Below the pieces are notes generated by a model that was not told where the DNA came from, made no database searches, and saw only the letters and a list, made by a program, of their open reading frames with translations. Below, one piece after another: positions 1 to 8,942 of a stretch of 64,000 nucleotides of DNA; the stretch's first letter is position 1; every line of letters starts with the position of its first letter. The DNA is from Bifidobacterium sp. ESL0732 (lineage in GTDB: Bacteria; Actinomycetota; Actinomycetes; Actinomycetales; Bifidobacteriaceae): NCBI RefSeq assembly GCF_029395535.1, contig NZ_CP113920.1:1922001-1986000 (forward strand), given 5' to 3'. The translations under genes were made by a program, and so were the position numbers.

Positions 1-1320
1 TCCACGTTGCCGCGACGTACCTCTCGGTTCGATGCCAACAATCGCCGCCAGTTGCGGGGTCTCGCAACTTCCCGAGCCACGGTATCCAATCTCGCTATCT
101 TTAGCAAAATTATCGCTTTGTGATTGCGCTGGTAATGAAGCGGACGAACCAGAAGAATCAAGAAAATCGTCGAAACGATGACTATCGCCTCGGTCAGTTG
201 GGCTCATGCAACCCGAAGAGAGACGCTGGAGCAAGGTTTTCGCACGGGCCAAACCAAGTACCGAAAGCTCAGCCACAACAACAACCGACGTGTGGCGCAA
301 ACCCGGAACCATATCGACCACCCGACCGCCCGAGCCGTCAACCAGCACCAAGTCAATTTCTGCACTTCGTTGAAAGGCCGCCAAAACCGCCTGAACCTCC
401 CACCATTCAGGGATCTCGCTGTTCCACGAATCGAACGCAAGAACCGGAATGCCCTCCCAATGCGGGAGCCGTTTGCACAACACGTCGCCGTCAATCTTGC
501 CCAAGGGCGCGTTCAATGTGCCGAACCGCAGACCTTTGTCATTCTCCAATCCAAGTAGGATATCGAGTCCTCCAGCACTGAAATCCGCGTCCACCAATGC
601 GGTGCGCCTGCCTTGATCCTTAAGCTGCAAGGCGGTCAGCGAACAGAGCGCGCTCAACCCTACTCCCCCGCTGGCCGAGAGGAACACCACTGTGTGCTTG
701 GCAAACGTATGAGCGGCACCAGCCTTGATGCTCAGCGAATCTTGAGGCGAAGACAAACCGGCCCCTTCCACACTTTTATCTTGCGTCCGACTAACCTCGT
801 ACGCCTGTTGTGCTTGTGGCATCGGGGGTTCGGTAAGCGTCAATGCCGGCGCGACGGCGGTTTGAGTCCAATGCGCCACGTTCCCCTGCATCATCGCGGG
901 ACGAAGCATCGGAGCAGCCGAAAACGGGGTTGACAGGTTTAATTGTTGAGCGGCATATGTCTGAGCTTGCGCTTGCAGACTCCCTTTTGATGCGAGAATC
1001 GGCCCCTGTGCAACAGGCAAGCTCAACGGCAAATCTGGCGCATTCAGCACATGGGACGAGCGCGGCAATTCGAGCACGGATATAGGATTCTGCGGCCGAC
1101 ACGGCTGAGGCTTTGAACACGTTTGCAATGATGGAGGCAACCTCGCCGGCGGCGGAATTGCGGAAATCTCAGAAGCTGCCGGAACTTCTGCAGGCGGCTT
1201 TTGCGGTCTTAATCTCCTGATTGGTCTGCCTTTGATCTCGGCAGGCAACATCATTCTTTTATGCCGAGCAAACGGAGTGCCCGCGAGGCTTGGTCTTGAA
1301 ATCGATAGAGTATTTTCCAT
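1..1320 (-). CDS. CpaE/TadZ-like P-loop ATPase of a Tad pilus locus (3' end outside window)
   Basis: Translating the minus strand from an ATG at 1320 gives an open frame of 440 codons that leaves the window without a stop. The first ~200 residues are Pro/Ala/Gln rich and low in complexity. A ParA/MinD-type ATPase domain follows: a deviant Walker A (SASGGVGLS) at about residue 213, VDADFSAGGLDILLG as the switch segment, and IDLVLVDG as Walker B. The order matches the actinobacterial 'CpaE-like' proteins that sit directly upstream of tadA/cpaF; TadZ localises the pilus machine at the membrane. The glycine-rich loop has Gly-Val-Gly-Leu-Ser where MinD has Gly-Val-Gly-Lys-Thr/Ser, so the second conserved Lys is Leu. 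The start is uncertain because no clear ribosome site precedes it; ATGs at 1254 and 1251 are alternatives. The rest of the tad cluster should lie to the left. Confidence 0.82.
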   Translation of the reverse strand, partial: MENTLSISRPSLAGTPFARHKRMMLPAEIKGRPIRRLRPQKPPAEVPAASEISAIPPPARLPPSLQTCSKPQPCRPQNPISVLELPRSSHVLNAPDLPLSLPVAQGPILASKGSLQAQAQTYAAQQLNLSTPFSAAPMLRPAMMQGNVAHWTQTAVAPALTLTEPPMPQAQQAYEVSRTQDKSVEGAGLSSPQDSLSIKAGAAHTFAKHTVVFLSASGGVGLSALCSLTALQLKDQGRRTALVDADFSAGGLDILLGLENDKGLRFGTLNAPLGKIDGDVLCKRLPHWEGIPVLAFDSWNSEIPEWWEVQAVLAAFQRSAEIDLVLVDGSGGRVVDMVPGLRHTSVVVVAELSVLGLARAKTLLQRLSSGCMSPTDRGDSHRFDDFLDSSGSSASLPAQSQSDNFAKDSEIGYRGSGSCETPQLAAIVGIEPRGTSRQRG

Positions 1321-1361
1321 ACACTCATTCAATCCACTTGAGGGTCGGTAATGCAAGCTGA

Positions 1362-1413
1362 AACGGGTGCTGTGGTCGAATGATAGGGGTTATCCACATT
1401 TGAGGCGTGTCGC
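1362..1413. repeat. 52-bp dispersed intergenic repeat, copy 1
   Basis: This stretch matches 61953-62004 at 47 of 52 positions without gaps. Both copies contain TTATCCACA, identical to the consensus DnaA box, and both lie upstream of a minus-strand gene start (tadZ here, the 61.9-kb toxin-like gene there). The rest of 1321-1671 is AT-rich and holds only this element and the pnp terminator. Confidence 0.7.
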
Positions 1414-1574
1414 AACCTGAATCGTCGAACCGTACACATTCATCCACAAAAAACACCTCAAATCAGCATCAATCATCGAAAATGTATACGAAATGATAAG
1501 TAAATGATGAAAATAAATGATAATCAATATAAACAAATAATAAAATAACTTCAAAAGCTTGACGGCATCGGCAG

Positions 1575-1620
1575 ATAAACAAAACTGGCCTGCAACCAAA
1601 TCAAAGAGGTTGCAGGCCAG
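1575..1620 (-). terminator. Rho-independent terminator of pnp
   Basis: A perfect 13-bp stem (1585-1597 with 1608-1620) with a 10-nt loop is followed, on the minus strand, by TTTTGTTT. It lies 51 bases beyond the pnp stop codon. Confidence 0.88.
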
Positions 1621-1671
1621 TTATCAGTTAACTAGCGATTGGCCGATAGAAACGACCAATCAGCCAATCAA

Positions 1672-4407
1672 TCAGTCATCGAACGGGTCGAAGTCGCGGC
1701 GGACACGGCGACGCGGGCGCTCGCTGCGCTCTTCGCGGTCCTCACGATATTCGTCATAGTGATCGTCGGTCGCGTAGCGCGGGTTGCGGTCGTTGCGACG
1801 GCCACCACGGTAGCCGCCACCACGGCGTCCTTCGTGACGGTCAGAACGACGGTAATCGTCACGGTCCTCACGACGGCGGCGCGGACGATCCTCGAAGTCA
1901 GCATCATCAGCGGGATCCTCGCGGTCACGTCCACGGCGATCATCACGGTCTGAACGGCGACGGTCATCACGGTCATCACGCTCCTCACGACGGCGGCGCG
2001 GACGATCCTCGAAGTCGGCGTCGTCGCGATCCTCGCGCTCTTCACGTCCACGGCTGGAACGACGGTCGTCACGATCATCGCGGTCTGAACGGCGACGGTC
2101 ATCACGGTCACGTCCGTGGCCGCGATAGCCACGCCCGCCACGGTCGTCACGGTCATGGTCGCGGCGTCCGCCACGACCACCGCCGCGTGGGCCGGATTCC
2201 TGATCCTCGAAACCTGGAATAGCCAGCGAGATCTTACCGCGGTCGTCGACGCCCTGGACGGTCACCTCAACGGTGTCGCCTTCCTTCAGCACGTCTTCGA
2301 CCGCGTCGATACGCTCGCCGTTGGTCAGGTTGCGAATCTGCGAGATGTGCAACAGGCCGTCGGTGCCGGGAGTCAGATTGACGAACGCGCCGAAGCTCGT
2401 GGTCTTGACGACCTTGCCGTTGAAGTTCTCGCCGACAGCGGGAACGTGCGGATGCGCAATCGCATCGATGGTCTCCTTGGCCTTCTCGGCTCCGTCGCCG
2501 CCTTCGGAAGCGATGTAGACAGTACCGTCATCCTCAACAGAGACGTCGGCTCCGGTCTCTTCCTGGATCTGGTTGATCATCTTGCCCTTGGGCCCGATAA
2601 TCTCGCCGATCTTGTCGACCGGAACGGTGGTGGTGAGAATGCGCGGAGCGTACGGGCTCATCTCGGCCGGAGCGTCGATGCACTCGTTGATGACCTCGAG
2701 GATCGTGGTGCGGGCTTCCTTCGCCTGCTGAAGAGCTGCGGCCAGAACGTCGGCGGGGATGCCGTCGAGCTTGGTGTCGAGCTGGAGCGCGGTGATGAAT
2801 TCGGAAGTGCCGGCGACCTTGAAGTCCATATCGCCGAACGCGTCTTCGGCGCCCAGGATGTCGGTCAGGGTCTTGTAGATGTGCTTGCCGTCGATGTCAC
2901 CGGAAATAAGGCCCATCGCGATGCCCGCGACAGGAGCCTTCAGCGGAACGCCCGCGTCGAGCAGCGACAGCGTGGAGGCGCAGACGGATCCCATGGAAGT
3001 CGAGCCGTTGGAACCGATGGCCTCGGAGACCTGACGGATGGCGTACGGGAAGTCTTCCTTGCTGGGAAGCACCGGCACGAGCGCCTTTTCGGCGAGCGCA
3101 CCATGGCCGACCTCGCGACGCTTCGGGGAACCGACGCGGCCGGTCTCACCGGTGGAATACGGCGGCATCTCGTAGTTGTGCATGTAACGCTTGGTCTGCG
3201 GGCCAGAGATGGAATCGAGCGTCTGCTCCATCTTCAACATGTTGAGCGTGGTGACGCCCAAAATCTGGGTCTCGCCGCGCTGGAAGAGTGCGGAGCCGTG
3301 CACGCGCGGCACGATGCCGACCTCGGCGGAAAGCGTGCGGATGTCGCGCAGGCCGCGGCCGTCGATACGGAAGTCCTCAGTCAGGACGCGACGGCGCACA
3401 ATCTGGCGCTGCAGCTCCTTGAAGGCGTTGCCGAGTTCCTTTTCTTTTTCGGCGTCGTCCATATCGGTGAATTCGTCGGCGAGCTTGGCGCGGACGTCTT
3501 CCTTGATCTCGTGGATGCGCTCCTGACGCGGCAGCTTGGCCGCGATGGAAAGGGCATCGTTCAAATCAGCATGAGCAATCTCGTCGATGCGCTTGTAGAG
3601 CTCGTCCGTATATTCCGGGAAGAGCTGGAACTCCTTGTCGTTGGTCTTGCCGGCCTTCTCCTTGAGCTCGTTCTGAGCCTCGCAGATGACCTTGATGAAC
3701 GGCTTGGCGGCTTCGAGGCCACCGGCGACGACTTCCTCGTCCGGCTTTTGCTGACCCTCGTCGTAGATGAGGTTCCAGGCGTTCTTGCCGGCGCCAGCCT
3801 CGATCATAGCGATGGCAACGTCACCGTTTTCGATGACACGGCCAGCCACGACGATCTCGAAGACCGCACGGTCACGCTCGCTCCAGCGCGGGAAGGCGAC
3901 CCACTGGCCGTCGACCAGCGCCAGGCGCACACCGGAGACCGGGCCTTCGAAAGGCAGGCCGGAAATCATGGTGGAGGCGGAAGCGGCGTTCAAAGCGATC
4001 ATGTCGTAGGCATCGTCCGGATTGCAGGCGAGGACGGTCTCAACGACCTGGACCTCGTTGCGCAGCGTGTGTGGGAAAAGCGGACGCAGCGGACGGTCAA
4101 TGATGCGGCAGGCGAGGATGGCATCGTTCGAAGGACGGCCTTCACGACGGAAGAAGGAGCCTGGGATCTTGCCTGCGGCGTACATCTTCTCTTCCACATC
4201 GACGGTGAGCGGGAAGAAATCGTAATTTTCCTTCGGGCTGCTGCCGGCGGTGGTGGTCGAAAGGACCATCGAATCGTCATCGAGGTAGGCGGCTACAGCG
4301 CCGTCCGCCTGCTGGGCCAAACGGCCCGTCTCGAAGCGCAAGGTGCGCTTGCCAAATGTTCCATTATCAATAACGGCCTCTACGGCCTTAATTTCGGGAC
4401 CCTCCAA
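1672..4407 (-). CDS. pnp: polyribonucleotide nucleotidyltransferase (PNPase)
   Basis: A 911-residue protein with the full PNPase order: two RNase PH-type domains joined by a helical region, a KH domain (about 595-655, containing [13 protein letters not shown]), an S1 RNA-binding domain (about 665-735, [17 protein letters not shown]) and an unusually long C-terminal tail from about 745. The tail is almost entirely Arg, Asp, Glu, Gly and Ser. It degrades RNA 3'-5' by phosphorolysis and can add tails. The start is TTG: AAAGGAGG lies five bases before it, and the next residues ([13 protein letters not shown]) match actinobacterial PNPases. rpsO lies immediately upstream on the same strand, the usual rpsO-pnp arrangement. 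The tail contains DNA-level repeats: a 34-bp segment at 1866-1899 recurs identically at 1983-2016, and a 30-bp segment at 1946-1975 recurs at 2081-2110. Confidence 0.97.
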   Translation of the reverse strand: MEGPEIKAVEAVIDNGTFGKRTLRFETGRLAQQADGAVAAYLDDDSMVLSTTTAGSSPKENYDFFPLTVDVEEKMYAAGKIPGSFFRREGRPSNDAILACRIIDRPLRPLFPHTLRNEVQVVETVLACNPDDAYDMIALNAASASTMISGLPFEGPVSGVRLALVDGQWVAFPRWSERDRAVFEIVVAGRVIENGDVAIAMIEAGAGKNAWNLIYDEGQQKPDEEVVAGGLEAAKPFIKVICEAQNELKEKAGKTNDKEFQLFPEYTDELYKRIDEIAHADLNDALSIAAKLPRQERIHEIKEDVRAKLADEFTDMDDAEKEKELGNAFKELQRQIVRRRVLTEDFRIDGRGLRDIRTLSAEVGIVPRVHGSALFQRGETQILGVTTLNMLKMEQTLDSISGPQTKRYMHNYEMPPYSTGETGRVGSPKRREVGHGALAEKALVPVLPSKEDFPYAIRQVSEAIGSNGSTSMGSVCASTLSLLDAGVPLKAPVAGIAMGLISGDIDGKHIYKTLTDILGAEDAFGDMDFKVAGTSEFITALQLDTKLDGIPADVLAAALQQAKEARTTILEVINECIDAPAEMSPYAPRILTTTVPVDKIGEIIGPKGKMINQIQEETGADVSVEDDGTVYIASEGGDGAEKAKETIDAIAHPHVPAVGENFNGKVVKTTSFGAFVNLTPGTDGLLHISQIRNLTNGERIDAVEDVLKEGDTVEVTVQGVDDRGKISLAIPGFEDQESGPRGGGRGGRRDHDRDDRGGRGYRGHGRDRDDRRRSDRDDRDDRRSSRGREEREDRDDADFEDRPRRRREERDDRDDRRRSDRDDRRGRDREDPADDADFEDRPRRRREDRDDYRRSDRHEGRRGGGYRGGRRNDRNPRYATDDHYDEYREDREERSERPRRRVRRDFDPFDD
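1866..2110. repeat. imperfect tandem repeat coding the RD-rich PNPase tail
   Basis: Two identical 34-bp blocks (1866-1899, 1983-2016; 117 bp apart) and two identical 30-bp blocks (1946-1975, 2081-2110; 135 bp apart) show that part of the tail arose by in-frame duplication. The protein unit carries [11 protein letters not shown] followed by [17 protein letters not shown] runs. Confidence 0.75.
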
Positions 4408-4598
4408 GGGTTCCTCCTTTGTTTAATTTCTACTATCCAACATACTGCAAAATGCTTTGTCAACGTCCGAACCTGTTCTTTTTGCAAGGCTTACCTGGCC
4501 TCACCAACGTTGGTGTCGGCACATTGACTTTCACTTCTCAGTCTGAAGCAGCATTGACGGCTCTCACGCCGGAACACATATTCAGATATTTCAATTAT

Positions 4599-4666
4599 CG
4601 ACCCTCACCTTAGGGTCGTCGGTATTTCTTCACACGCGAACATTTCTAGACGTTTACCAACGTCTA
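4599..4666 (-). promoter_or_regulatory. two hairpins in the pnp leader region
   Basis: The 312-bp gap between rpsO and pnp (4408-4719) holds two inverted repeats: CGACCCT/AGGGTCG (4599-4605 and 4612-4618) and TAGACGTT/AACGTCTA (4647-4654 and 4659-4666). They lie between the rpsO terminator and the pnp start. In other bacteria PNPase controls its own mRNA through a leader stem, so a similar role is possible but only inferred. Confidence 0.4.
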
Positions 4667-4685
4667 TGTCCGTTTCCAGCCTCTG

Positions 4686-4711
4686 AAAAAGCCCGAGCAC
4701 GAAGCCCGGGC
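4686..4711 (-). terminator. Rho-independent terminator of rpsO
   Basis: Read on the minus strand, GCCCGGGC-TTCGT-GCTCGGGC is followed by TTTTT. The 8-bp stem has one G-U pair. It begins 8 bases after the rpsO stop. Confidence 0.88.
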
Positions 4712-4719
4712 ATAAAATG

Positions 4720-4989
4720 CTATCGACGAAGACCAAGACGCTCGACCAAGGAGCGGTAACGGTTGATGTCGACCTTCTTCAGGTAATTGAGAAGACGACG
4801 ACGATCGCCGACCATCAGCAGCAGGCCACGACGAGAGTGGTTATCGTGCTGGTGGGTCTTCAGGTGCTCGGTCAGATCGGAGATACGCTTGCTCAGCAGC
4901 GCAACCTGAACCTCGGGAGATCCCGTGTCGCCTTCGTGCGTCGCATACTTGGTTACGATCTCATGCTTTTCTTCAGCCGTAAGTGCCAC
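4720..4989 (-). CDS. rpsO: 30S ribosomal protein S15
   Basis: The 89-residue product shows the S15 signature: [36 protein letters not shown] and [21 protein letters not shown]. It binds 16S rRNA helices 20-22 early in assembly of the small subunit platform. The GTG start at 4989 is chosen because AAGGAGG lies six bases upstream and the length then equals the family norm; a longer open frame running up to 5646 is not coding. A terminator separates it from pnp. Confidence 0.97.
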   Translation of the reverse strand: MALTAEEKHEIVTKYATHEGDTGSPEVQVALLSKRISDLTEHLKTHQHDNHSRRGLLLMVGDRRRLLNYLKKVDINRYRSLVERLGLRR

Positions 4990-5117
4990 GGCATCCTCCT
5001 TATAGTTGCTGCGCGGTGCCGTCGGCACGATGCCGAAGCGCTCTCTATCCGCGGGCGAATACACGCCAAGTTTCAAGTATAGGAATAGGTACGGATGAAC
5101 GCGACGGGAGGCGCGCG

Positions 5118-5864
5118 TCAGACGGCGGCGAGCAGACCGCTGAAGAGAACGATCAAGAGGGCGATGCCTTCGATGACGAAGTACATCAGGAACGAGGCCC
5201 AGCTGCGGGTCAGCACGTTCAACGGCGAATCCTTCCTGATGCAGACAAGCAGGCCGACGAAAACGATCGCGTAGACACCCGCCGCGATCAACGCCGCGAT
5301 GATGCCGAGGTTCGCCGCATTCGGCAGCATGGACGAAGAGCCGTACATGACGTAGGTGGAATACCAGAACTGGAATTTCAGAAGCGAGACCCCCGCGATC
5401 AGCTGTTCGAAAGCCAGCAGAAGCAGGAACAGGATACGCCACAGCCATGCATGCGCCTCCACGAACGAAAGCGCGAAAGTGGCTAGGGCGAAGACAGTCA
5501 CCGCCCACGAGACCAGCGCGGCACCCTGAGGCGCAAACGGGCTCAGTAGCTTGACGATCTGCGCGGTATGGCGCACCGCGAGCACACGCCCGAACCAGTA
5601 CGGGGCAATGAGGGCGACCAGCAGGATGACCAGATAGACCACCCAACGAATCGGGTGAAACTGACTGCGTTTGATGTCGGCCAAGGAAAGGTCGGTCTGT
5701 GGGATAGAAGCTTCAGGATGCTTGGAAACGCTGACTTTTTCGACTTTGCCTTCGACAATTTCGACGGCCTCGTTGTTCTGTGGGTTTTCGGGAAGCGCAC
5801 TTTCCTGCGAAGAATTTTTTGAGAACTCGTGGTCTATATCTGTCGAATCATTCGTCATAGCCAT
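5118..5864 (-). CDS. hypothetical membrane protein
   Basis: I do not recognise this family. The 248-residue protein has a hydrophilic, acidic N-terminal segment of about 70 residues, then about five hydrophobic segments (around 73-93, 113-133, 140-162, 183-207, 222-246), and ends one residue after the last one. The cytoplasmic N-terminus and lack of a signal peptide fit an inner-membrane protein. An in-frame ATG at 5858 has the better-placed GAGG and may be the true start. It is on the same strand as rpsO, 128 bases upstream of it, and is followed on its 5' side by tRNA-Gly. Confidence 0.7.
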   Translation of the reverse strand: MAMTNDSTDIDHEFSKNSSQESALPENPQNNEAVEIVEGKVEKVSVSKHPEASIPQTDLSLADIKRSQFHPIRWVVYLVILLVALIAPYWFGRVLAVRHTAQIVKLLSPFAPQGAALVSWAVTVFALATFALSFVEAHAWLWRILFLLLLAFEQLIAGVSLLKFQFWYSTYVMYGSSSMLPNAANLGIIAALIAAGVYAIVFVGLLVCIRKDSPLNVLTRSWASFLMYFVIEGIALLIVLFSGLLAAV

Positions 5865-5954
5865 GCCTCATTGATCTTACGAACCTTCTCGCGACAGGTG
5901 AGGCGATACCTTCTATTAGTCAATAAGTCCGAAATCCACTCACCCCGCAATGGG

Positions 5955-6025
5955 AGCGGATGACGGGAATCGAACCCGCGTAATCAGTTTGGAAGACTGA
6001 GGCTCTACCATTGAGCTACATCCGC
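5955..6025 (-). tRNA. tRNA-Gly (anticodon TCC)
   Basis: On the minus strand a 71-nt cloverleaf can be folded: acceptor GCGGATG/CATCCGC, D arm GCTC/GAGC, anticodon stem TCAGT/ACTGA with loop CTTCCAA (anticodon TCC), and T arm CGGGT-TCGATTC-CCG. CCA is not encoded. It reads GGA and GGG codons. Confidence 0.95.
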
Positions 6026-6276
6026 GTGCCGTTTATGCGCGACCCAGAAGCCTCGCAAAACAACGACTTTCAGTATACACGACGCACGGAATTGGCGACA
6101 CGTTCATTCATAAACTTGTGTGATCGATGAAGTAACAATATTCTTCAACCCATCCAGATAGCACCAAACGATGAATTCAACGCCAATTGACATTCCGTGC
6201 TGCGGCAACGCCGAGACCTGATTTTGGAAATGCCGGAATTAAGCCATTCTCCTTTTTCCAATAAATCAAAGAAAAA
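6026..6276. other. non-coding stretch between tRNA-Gly and the GH3 gene
   Basis: AT-rich sequence with no convincing open frame. It presumably holds the tRNA-Gly promoter. Together with the terminator that follows it makes a 347-bp gap. Confidence 0.5.
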
Positions 6277-6316
6277 GCACGGAAACGCTGATTACGATGT
6301 ATCAGCGTTTCCGTGC
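6267..6316 (-). terminator. terminator of the GH3 beta-glucosidase gene
   Basis: A perfect 15-bp stem (6277-6291 with 6302-6316) with a 10-nt loop is followed on the minus strand by TTTTTCTTTG. It lies about 57 bases after the stop codon. Confidence 0.9.
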
Positions 6317-6372
6317 TGCACGTTCATTCAAGCTACCCAGCAATCACCAATTGCCATGTAGGGTGAATTTTG

Positions 6373-8634
6373 TTACTTGGACTTGGAGACCTTCTCATAT
6401 TCGGCCTTGAGCTCCTTGGCGAGGGCCTCAGCCACGTCGGCACCGAGCAGCATCGACATGCCGCCGACCGGGCAGCTGTCGAGGAACATCACGATCAGCT
6501 GGCTGTCGGGGATGATGTTGTGGCCGAACTGCTTGTCGAGCTTGGCCACGACCTTATCGACCACTGGAGCGCCGACCGGATCGTCCTTCCATTCCTTGAA
6601 CGTGGACCATTCGGTGAGCTGGGCGGTCTTGCCGTCATCCTCGAGATCGACGAAGACGGTGTCGGCGATGTCGCGGGACGAAGTGCCGACCTCGATGCCG
6701 TAGGTGCCCTCTTCGACCTTCCAATCGGCGAAGCGCTCAGACCAGTAAGCAAATGCACGCGAATCCAAGTCAATGGAGACCTCAGCGGACTCGCCGGGCT
6801 CGAGATAGACCTTCTTGAAGCCCTTGAGCTCGTGGACGGGACGCGCGACAGCTTCCTTCGGTGGAGCGACGTAGAACTGCACGACTTCCGCACCTGCAAC
6901 GGAACCGGTGTTCTTCACGGTCGCGGTGACGCGAGCGGACTGCGGGCCGGTCTTCTCCGCCTTGGCGTCGGAGACCTCGAAGGTGGTGTACGAGAGGCCA
7001 TAGCCAAACGGATACACGACGGCCTTGTGGAAGGTGTCGTAGTAACGATAGCCGACGAAGACGCCCTCGCCGTAATCGACGTGGCCTTCCTCGCCCGGCC
7101 AGTTCATCATGGTCGGATCGTCATCCAAATCGTTGATGATGGTCTGCGCGAGCTTGCCAGAGGGGCTCACATCGCCGAAGACGACATCAGCGGTTGCGGC
7201 ACCGCCGGCCTGGCCCAAGAGCCAGGCTTCGAGAATGGACTTGGCATCATCGGCCCACGGCATGGAGACCGAGGAGCCATTGGAGAGGATGACCACAACG
7301 TTCTTGTTGGCAGCGGCGACTTCCTTCAGCAGCTCGACCTGCTTGGTAGGAATATCGAGCGAGGTGCGGTCGAAACCTTCGGATTCATAAGAGGCGGGCA
7401 GGCCGAGGAAGAGCAGCACGGTGTCGGCGCCCTTGGCGGTGTTGACGGCCTCGGTGGTCAGAGCCGGGTCCTGAGCGTCGTCGTCCAGTGTGAAGCCAGG
7501 GGCGAAGTCCGCTTCGACGCCGCGATCCTTCAACGCGTCAAGGAAGCTGGTGAGCTTGTTCGGGTTGATCAGCGACGAGCCGGCGCCTTGGTAGCGCGGG
7601 GTACGTGCAAATTCACCGATAACGGCCAGCTTGGTGCCGGGGGCTACCGGCAGCAGATCGTCCTCGTTCTTCAAGAGAACCATGGCCTCGCGGGCGGCGC
7701 GACGGGCGACATCATCATGTGCGTCGACATCGTAGCGATAGCCAGCCTGACCCTTCTCCATTGCCGGACGAGTCTTATTGACCAGATCGATCATGCCTTG
7801 GGCCATCTTCTCGAGCTGCTCGGGCTTGATCTCGCCGTCACGGACGGCGTGCACAATCTTCTCGTCGGTGTTGGTCGGCGGCATCTCAAGGTTCAAGCCA
7901 GCATTCAGAGCGGCGGCACGGTCGTGCACGGCGCCCCAGTCGGACATGACGATGCCCTTGAAGCCCCACTCCCCACGCAGCAGGTCGGTCAGCAGCCACT
8001 TGTTCTGCGAGGAATACACGTCATTGATCTTGTTGTAGGAGCACATGATCGTCCACGGCTGGGCGGTCTTGACAATGTGTTCGAAACCGGGCAGGTAGAT
8101 CTCGCGCAGGGTGCGCTGCGACATATTGGCGCTCACACGCATGCGGTCGGTCTCCTGGTTGTTGGCCGCGAAGTGCTTGAGCGACGTGCCGATGCCCTTG
8201 GACTGGATGCCTTCGACCTCGCCGACGGCCTCGTGGCCGGCCAGGTACGGGTCCTCGCTCCAGAACTCGAAGCAACGGCCTCCCAACGGGTTGCGCTTGA
8301 TGTTGATGCCGGGGCCGAGGATGACGGCGACCTGCTCCTGGACGCACTCCTCACCCATGGCCTCTCCGGTCTCGCGCACCAGATCCGGGTTCCAGCTTGA
8401 CGACATGCCTGCGGCCGGCGGGAAGCAGGTGGCGGGAACGGCCTTGTCGACGTCCATGCCTTCGAGGTTCTGAGCCTTGCGCAGTCCGTGCGGGCCGTCG
8501 GTGATCGTGTAGTTCGGCAGTCCCTTGTCTTCGACTTCGCCGATGCTCCACGGGTTGGTGCCGCTGGTCAGCGCCGCTTGCTCTTCAACACTGAGATCCT
8601 TGGCACTCGTTACTGGTGTTGTCTGATTGGTCAT
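6373..8634 (-). CDS. glycoside hydrolase family 3 beta-glucosidase
   Basis: A 753-residue GH3 enzyme. The N-terminal (alpha/beta)8 domain carries the nucleophile motif GIVMSDWGAVHDR (Asp at about residue 230), with KHFAANNQE and RVSANMSQRTLREIYLPGFE upstream. The middle alpha/beta-sandwich contains AREAMVLLKNEDDLLPV, and the C-terminus is a fibronectin III-like domain (VQFYVAPP...HELKGFKKVYLEPGES). It hydrolyses terminal beta-D-glucosides, possibly also plant glycoside conjugates. There is no signal peptide, so it is cytoplasmic and needs an importer encoded elsewhere. ATG 8634 is chosen over ATG 8667 because GAAAGG sits at the right distance. It is monocistronic with its own terminator. Two palindromes 70-130 bases upstream suggest repressor control. 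Confidence 0.93.
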   Translation of the reverse strand: MTNQTTPVTSAKDLSVEEQAALTSGTNPWSIGEVEDKGLPNYTITDGPHGLRKAQNLEGMDVDKAVPATCFPPAAGMSSSWNPDLVRETGEAMGEECVQEQVAVILGPGINIKRNPLGGRCFEFWSEDPYLAGHEAVGEVEGIQSKGIGTSLKHFAANNQETDRMRVSANMSQRTLREIYLPGFEHIVKTAQPWTIMCSYNKINDVYSSQNKWLLTDLLRGEWGFKGIVMSDWGAVHDRAAALNAGLNLEMPPTNTDEKIVHAVRDGEIKPEQLEKMAQGMIDLVNKTRPAMEKGQAGYRYDVDAHDDVARRAAREAMVLLKNEDDLLPVAPGTKLAVIGEFARTPRYQGAGSSLINPNKLTSFLDALKDRGVEADFAPGFTLDDDAQDPALTTEAVNTAKGADTVLLFLGLPASYESEGFDRTSLDIPTKQVELLKEVAAANKNVVVILSNGSSVSMPWADDAKSILEAWLLGQAGGAATADVVFGDVSPSGKLAQTIINDLDDDPTMMNWPGEEGHVDYGEGVFVGYRYYDTFHKAVVYPFGYGLSYTTFEVSDAKAEKTGPQSARVTATVKNTGSVAGAEVVQFYVAPPKEAVARPVHELKGFKKVYLEPGESAEVSIDLDSRAFAYWSERFADWKVEEGTYGIEVGTSSRDIADTVFVDLEDDGKTAQLTEWSTFKEWKDDPVGAPVVDKVVAKLDKQFGHNIIPDSQLIVMFLDSCPVGGMSMLLGADVAEALAKELKAEYEKVSKSK

Positions 8635-8705
8635 TATGCAACCTTTCTGTTTTCTCGTAAGCCTCATCCCTGAGCCTTGCGCTACACCTACATTCCGTTC
8701 AATTA

Positions 8706-8766
8706 TTGCCGATCCGGCAATTCCTGATTCCAGGATAACTACTTAGTTACCGACCGGTAGGTAACT
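8706..8766 (-). promoter_or_regulatory. palindromic operator candidates upstream of the GH3 gene
   Basis: Two dyads: TTGCCG-ATC-CGGCAA (8706-8720) and AGTTACC-N8-GGTAACT (8745-8766), the latter with an inner TACC/GGTA repeat. Both lie in the only promoter space of the GH3 gene. Their form fits TetR- or LacI-type repressors, but no regulator is adjacent. Confidence 0.55.
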
Positions 8767-8824
8767 ATTATTTTAGCATAAACCCTCTACTGTGATAACA
8801 CACAAAATAAGCAAAAATGCATAT

Positions 8825-8872
8825 CGAAAAATGCCGCCGTCCGGCAGGGGTTGCCCCTGCCAAGACGGCGGT
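8825..8872 (-). terminator. terminator of the first BspA-like gene
   Basis: Nested stems CCGCCGTC/GACGGCGG and GGCAGGGG/CCCCTGCC, followed on the minus strand by CATTTTTC. It lies about 70 bases beyond the stop of the surface-protein gene. The GH3 promoter lies on the other side. Confidence 0.85.
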
Positions 8873-8942
8873 ACCATGCCGTTCCGAGCAATGTATTATC
8901 TATTGCCTGACGATACTTTCCATAACCTCGAAGCCCAATCCA

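Noticed and set aside
1381..1399. Replication origin suggested by the perfect DnaA box TTATCCACA
   Set aside because: A single box, no dnaA, dnaN or box cluster near; the second copy at 61.98 kb is equally isolated.
2116..4527. 803-codon plus-strand frame opposite pnp
   Set aside because: It mirrors the biased codon use of pnp; the product has no recognisable domain and pnp is certain.
4990..5646. N-terminal extension of S15 to 308 residues
   Set aside because: The upstream part is in a shifted frame over the membrane-protein gene; the GTG at 4989 with AAGGAGG gives the normal 89-residue protein.
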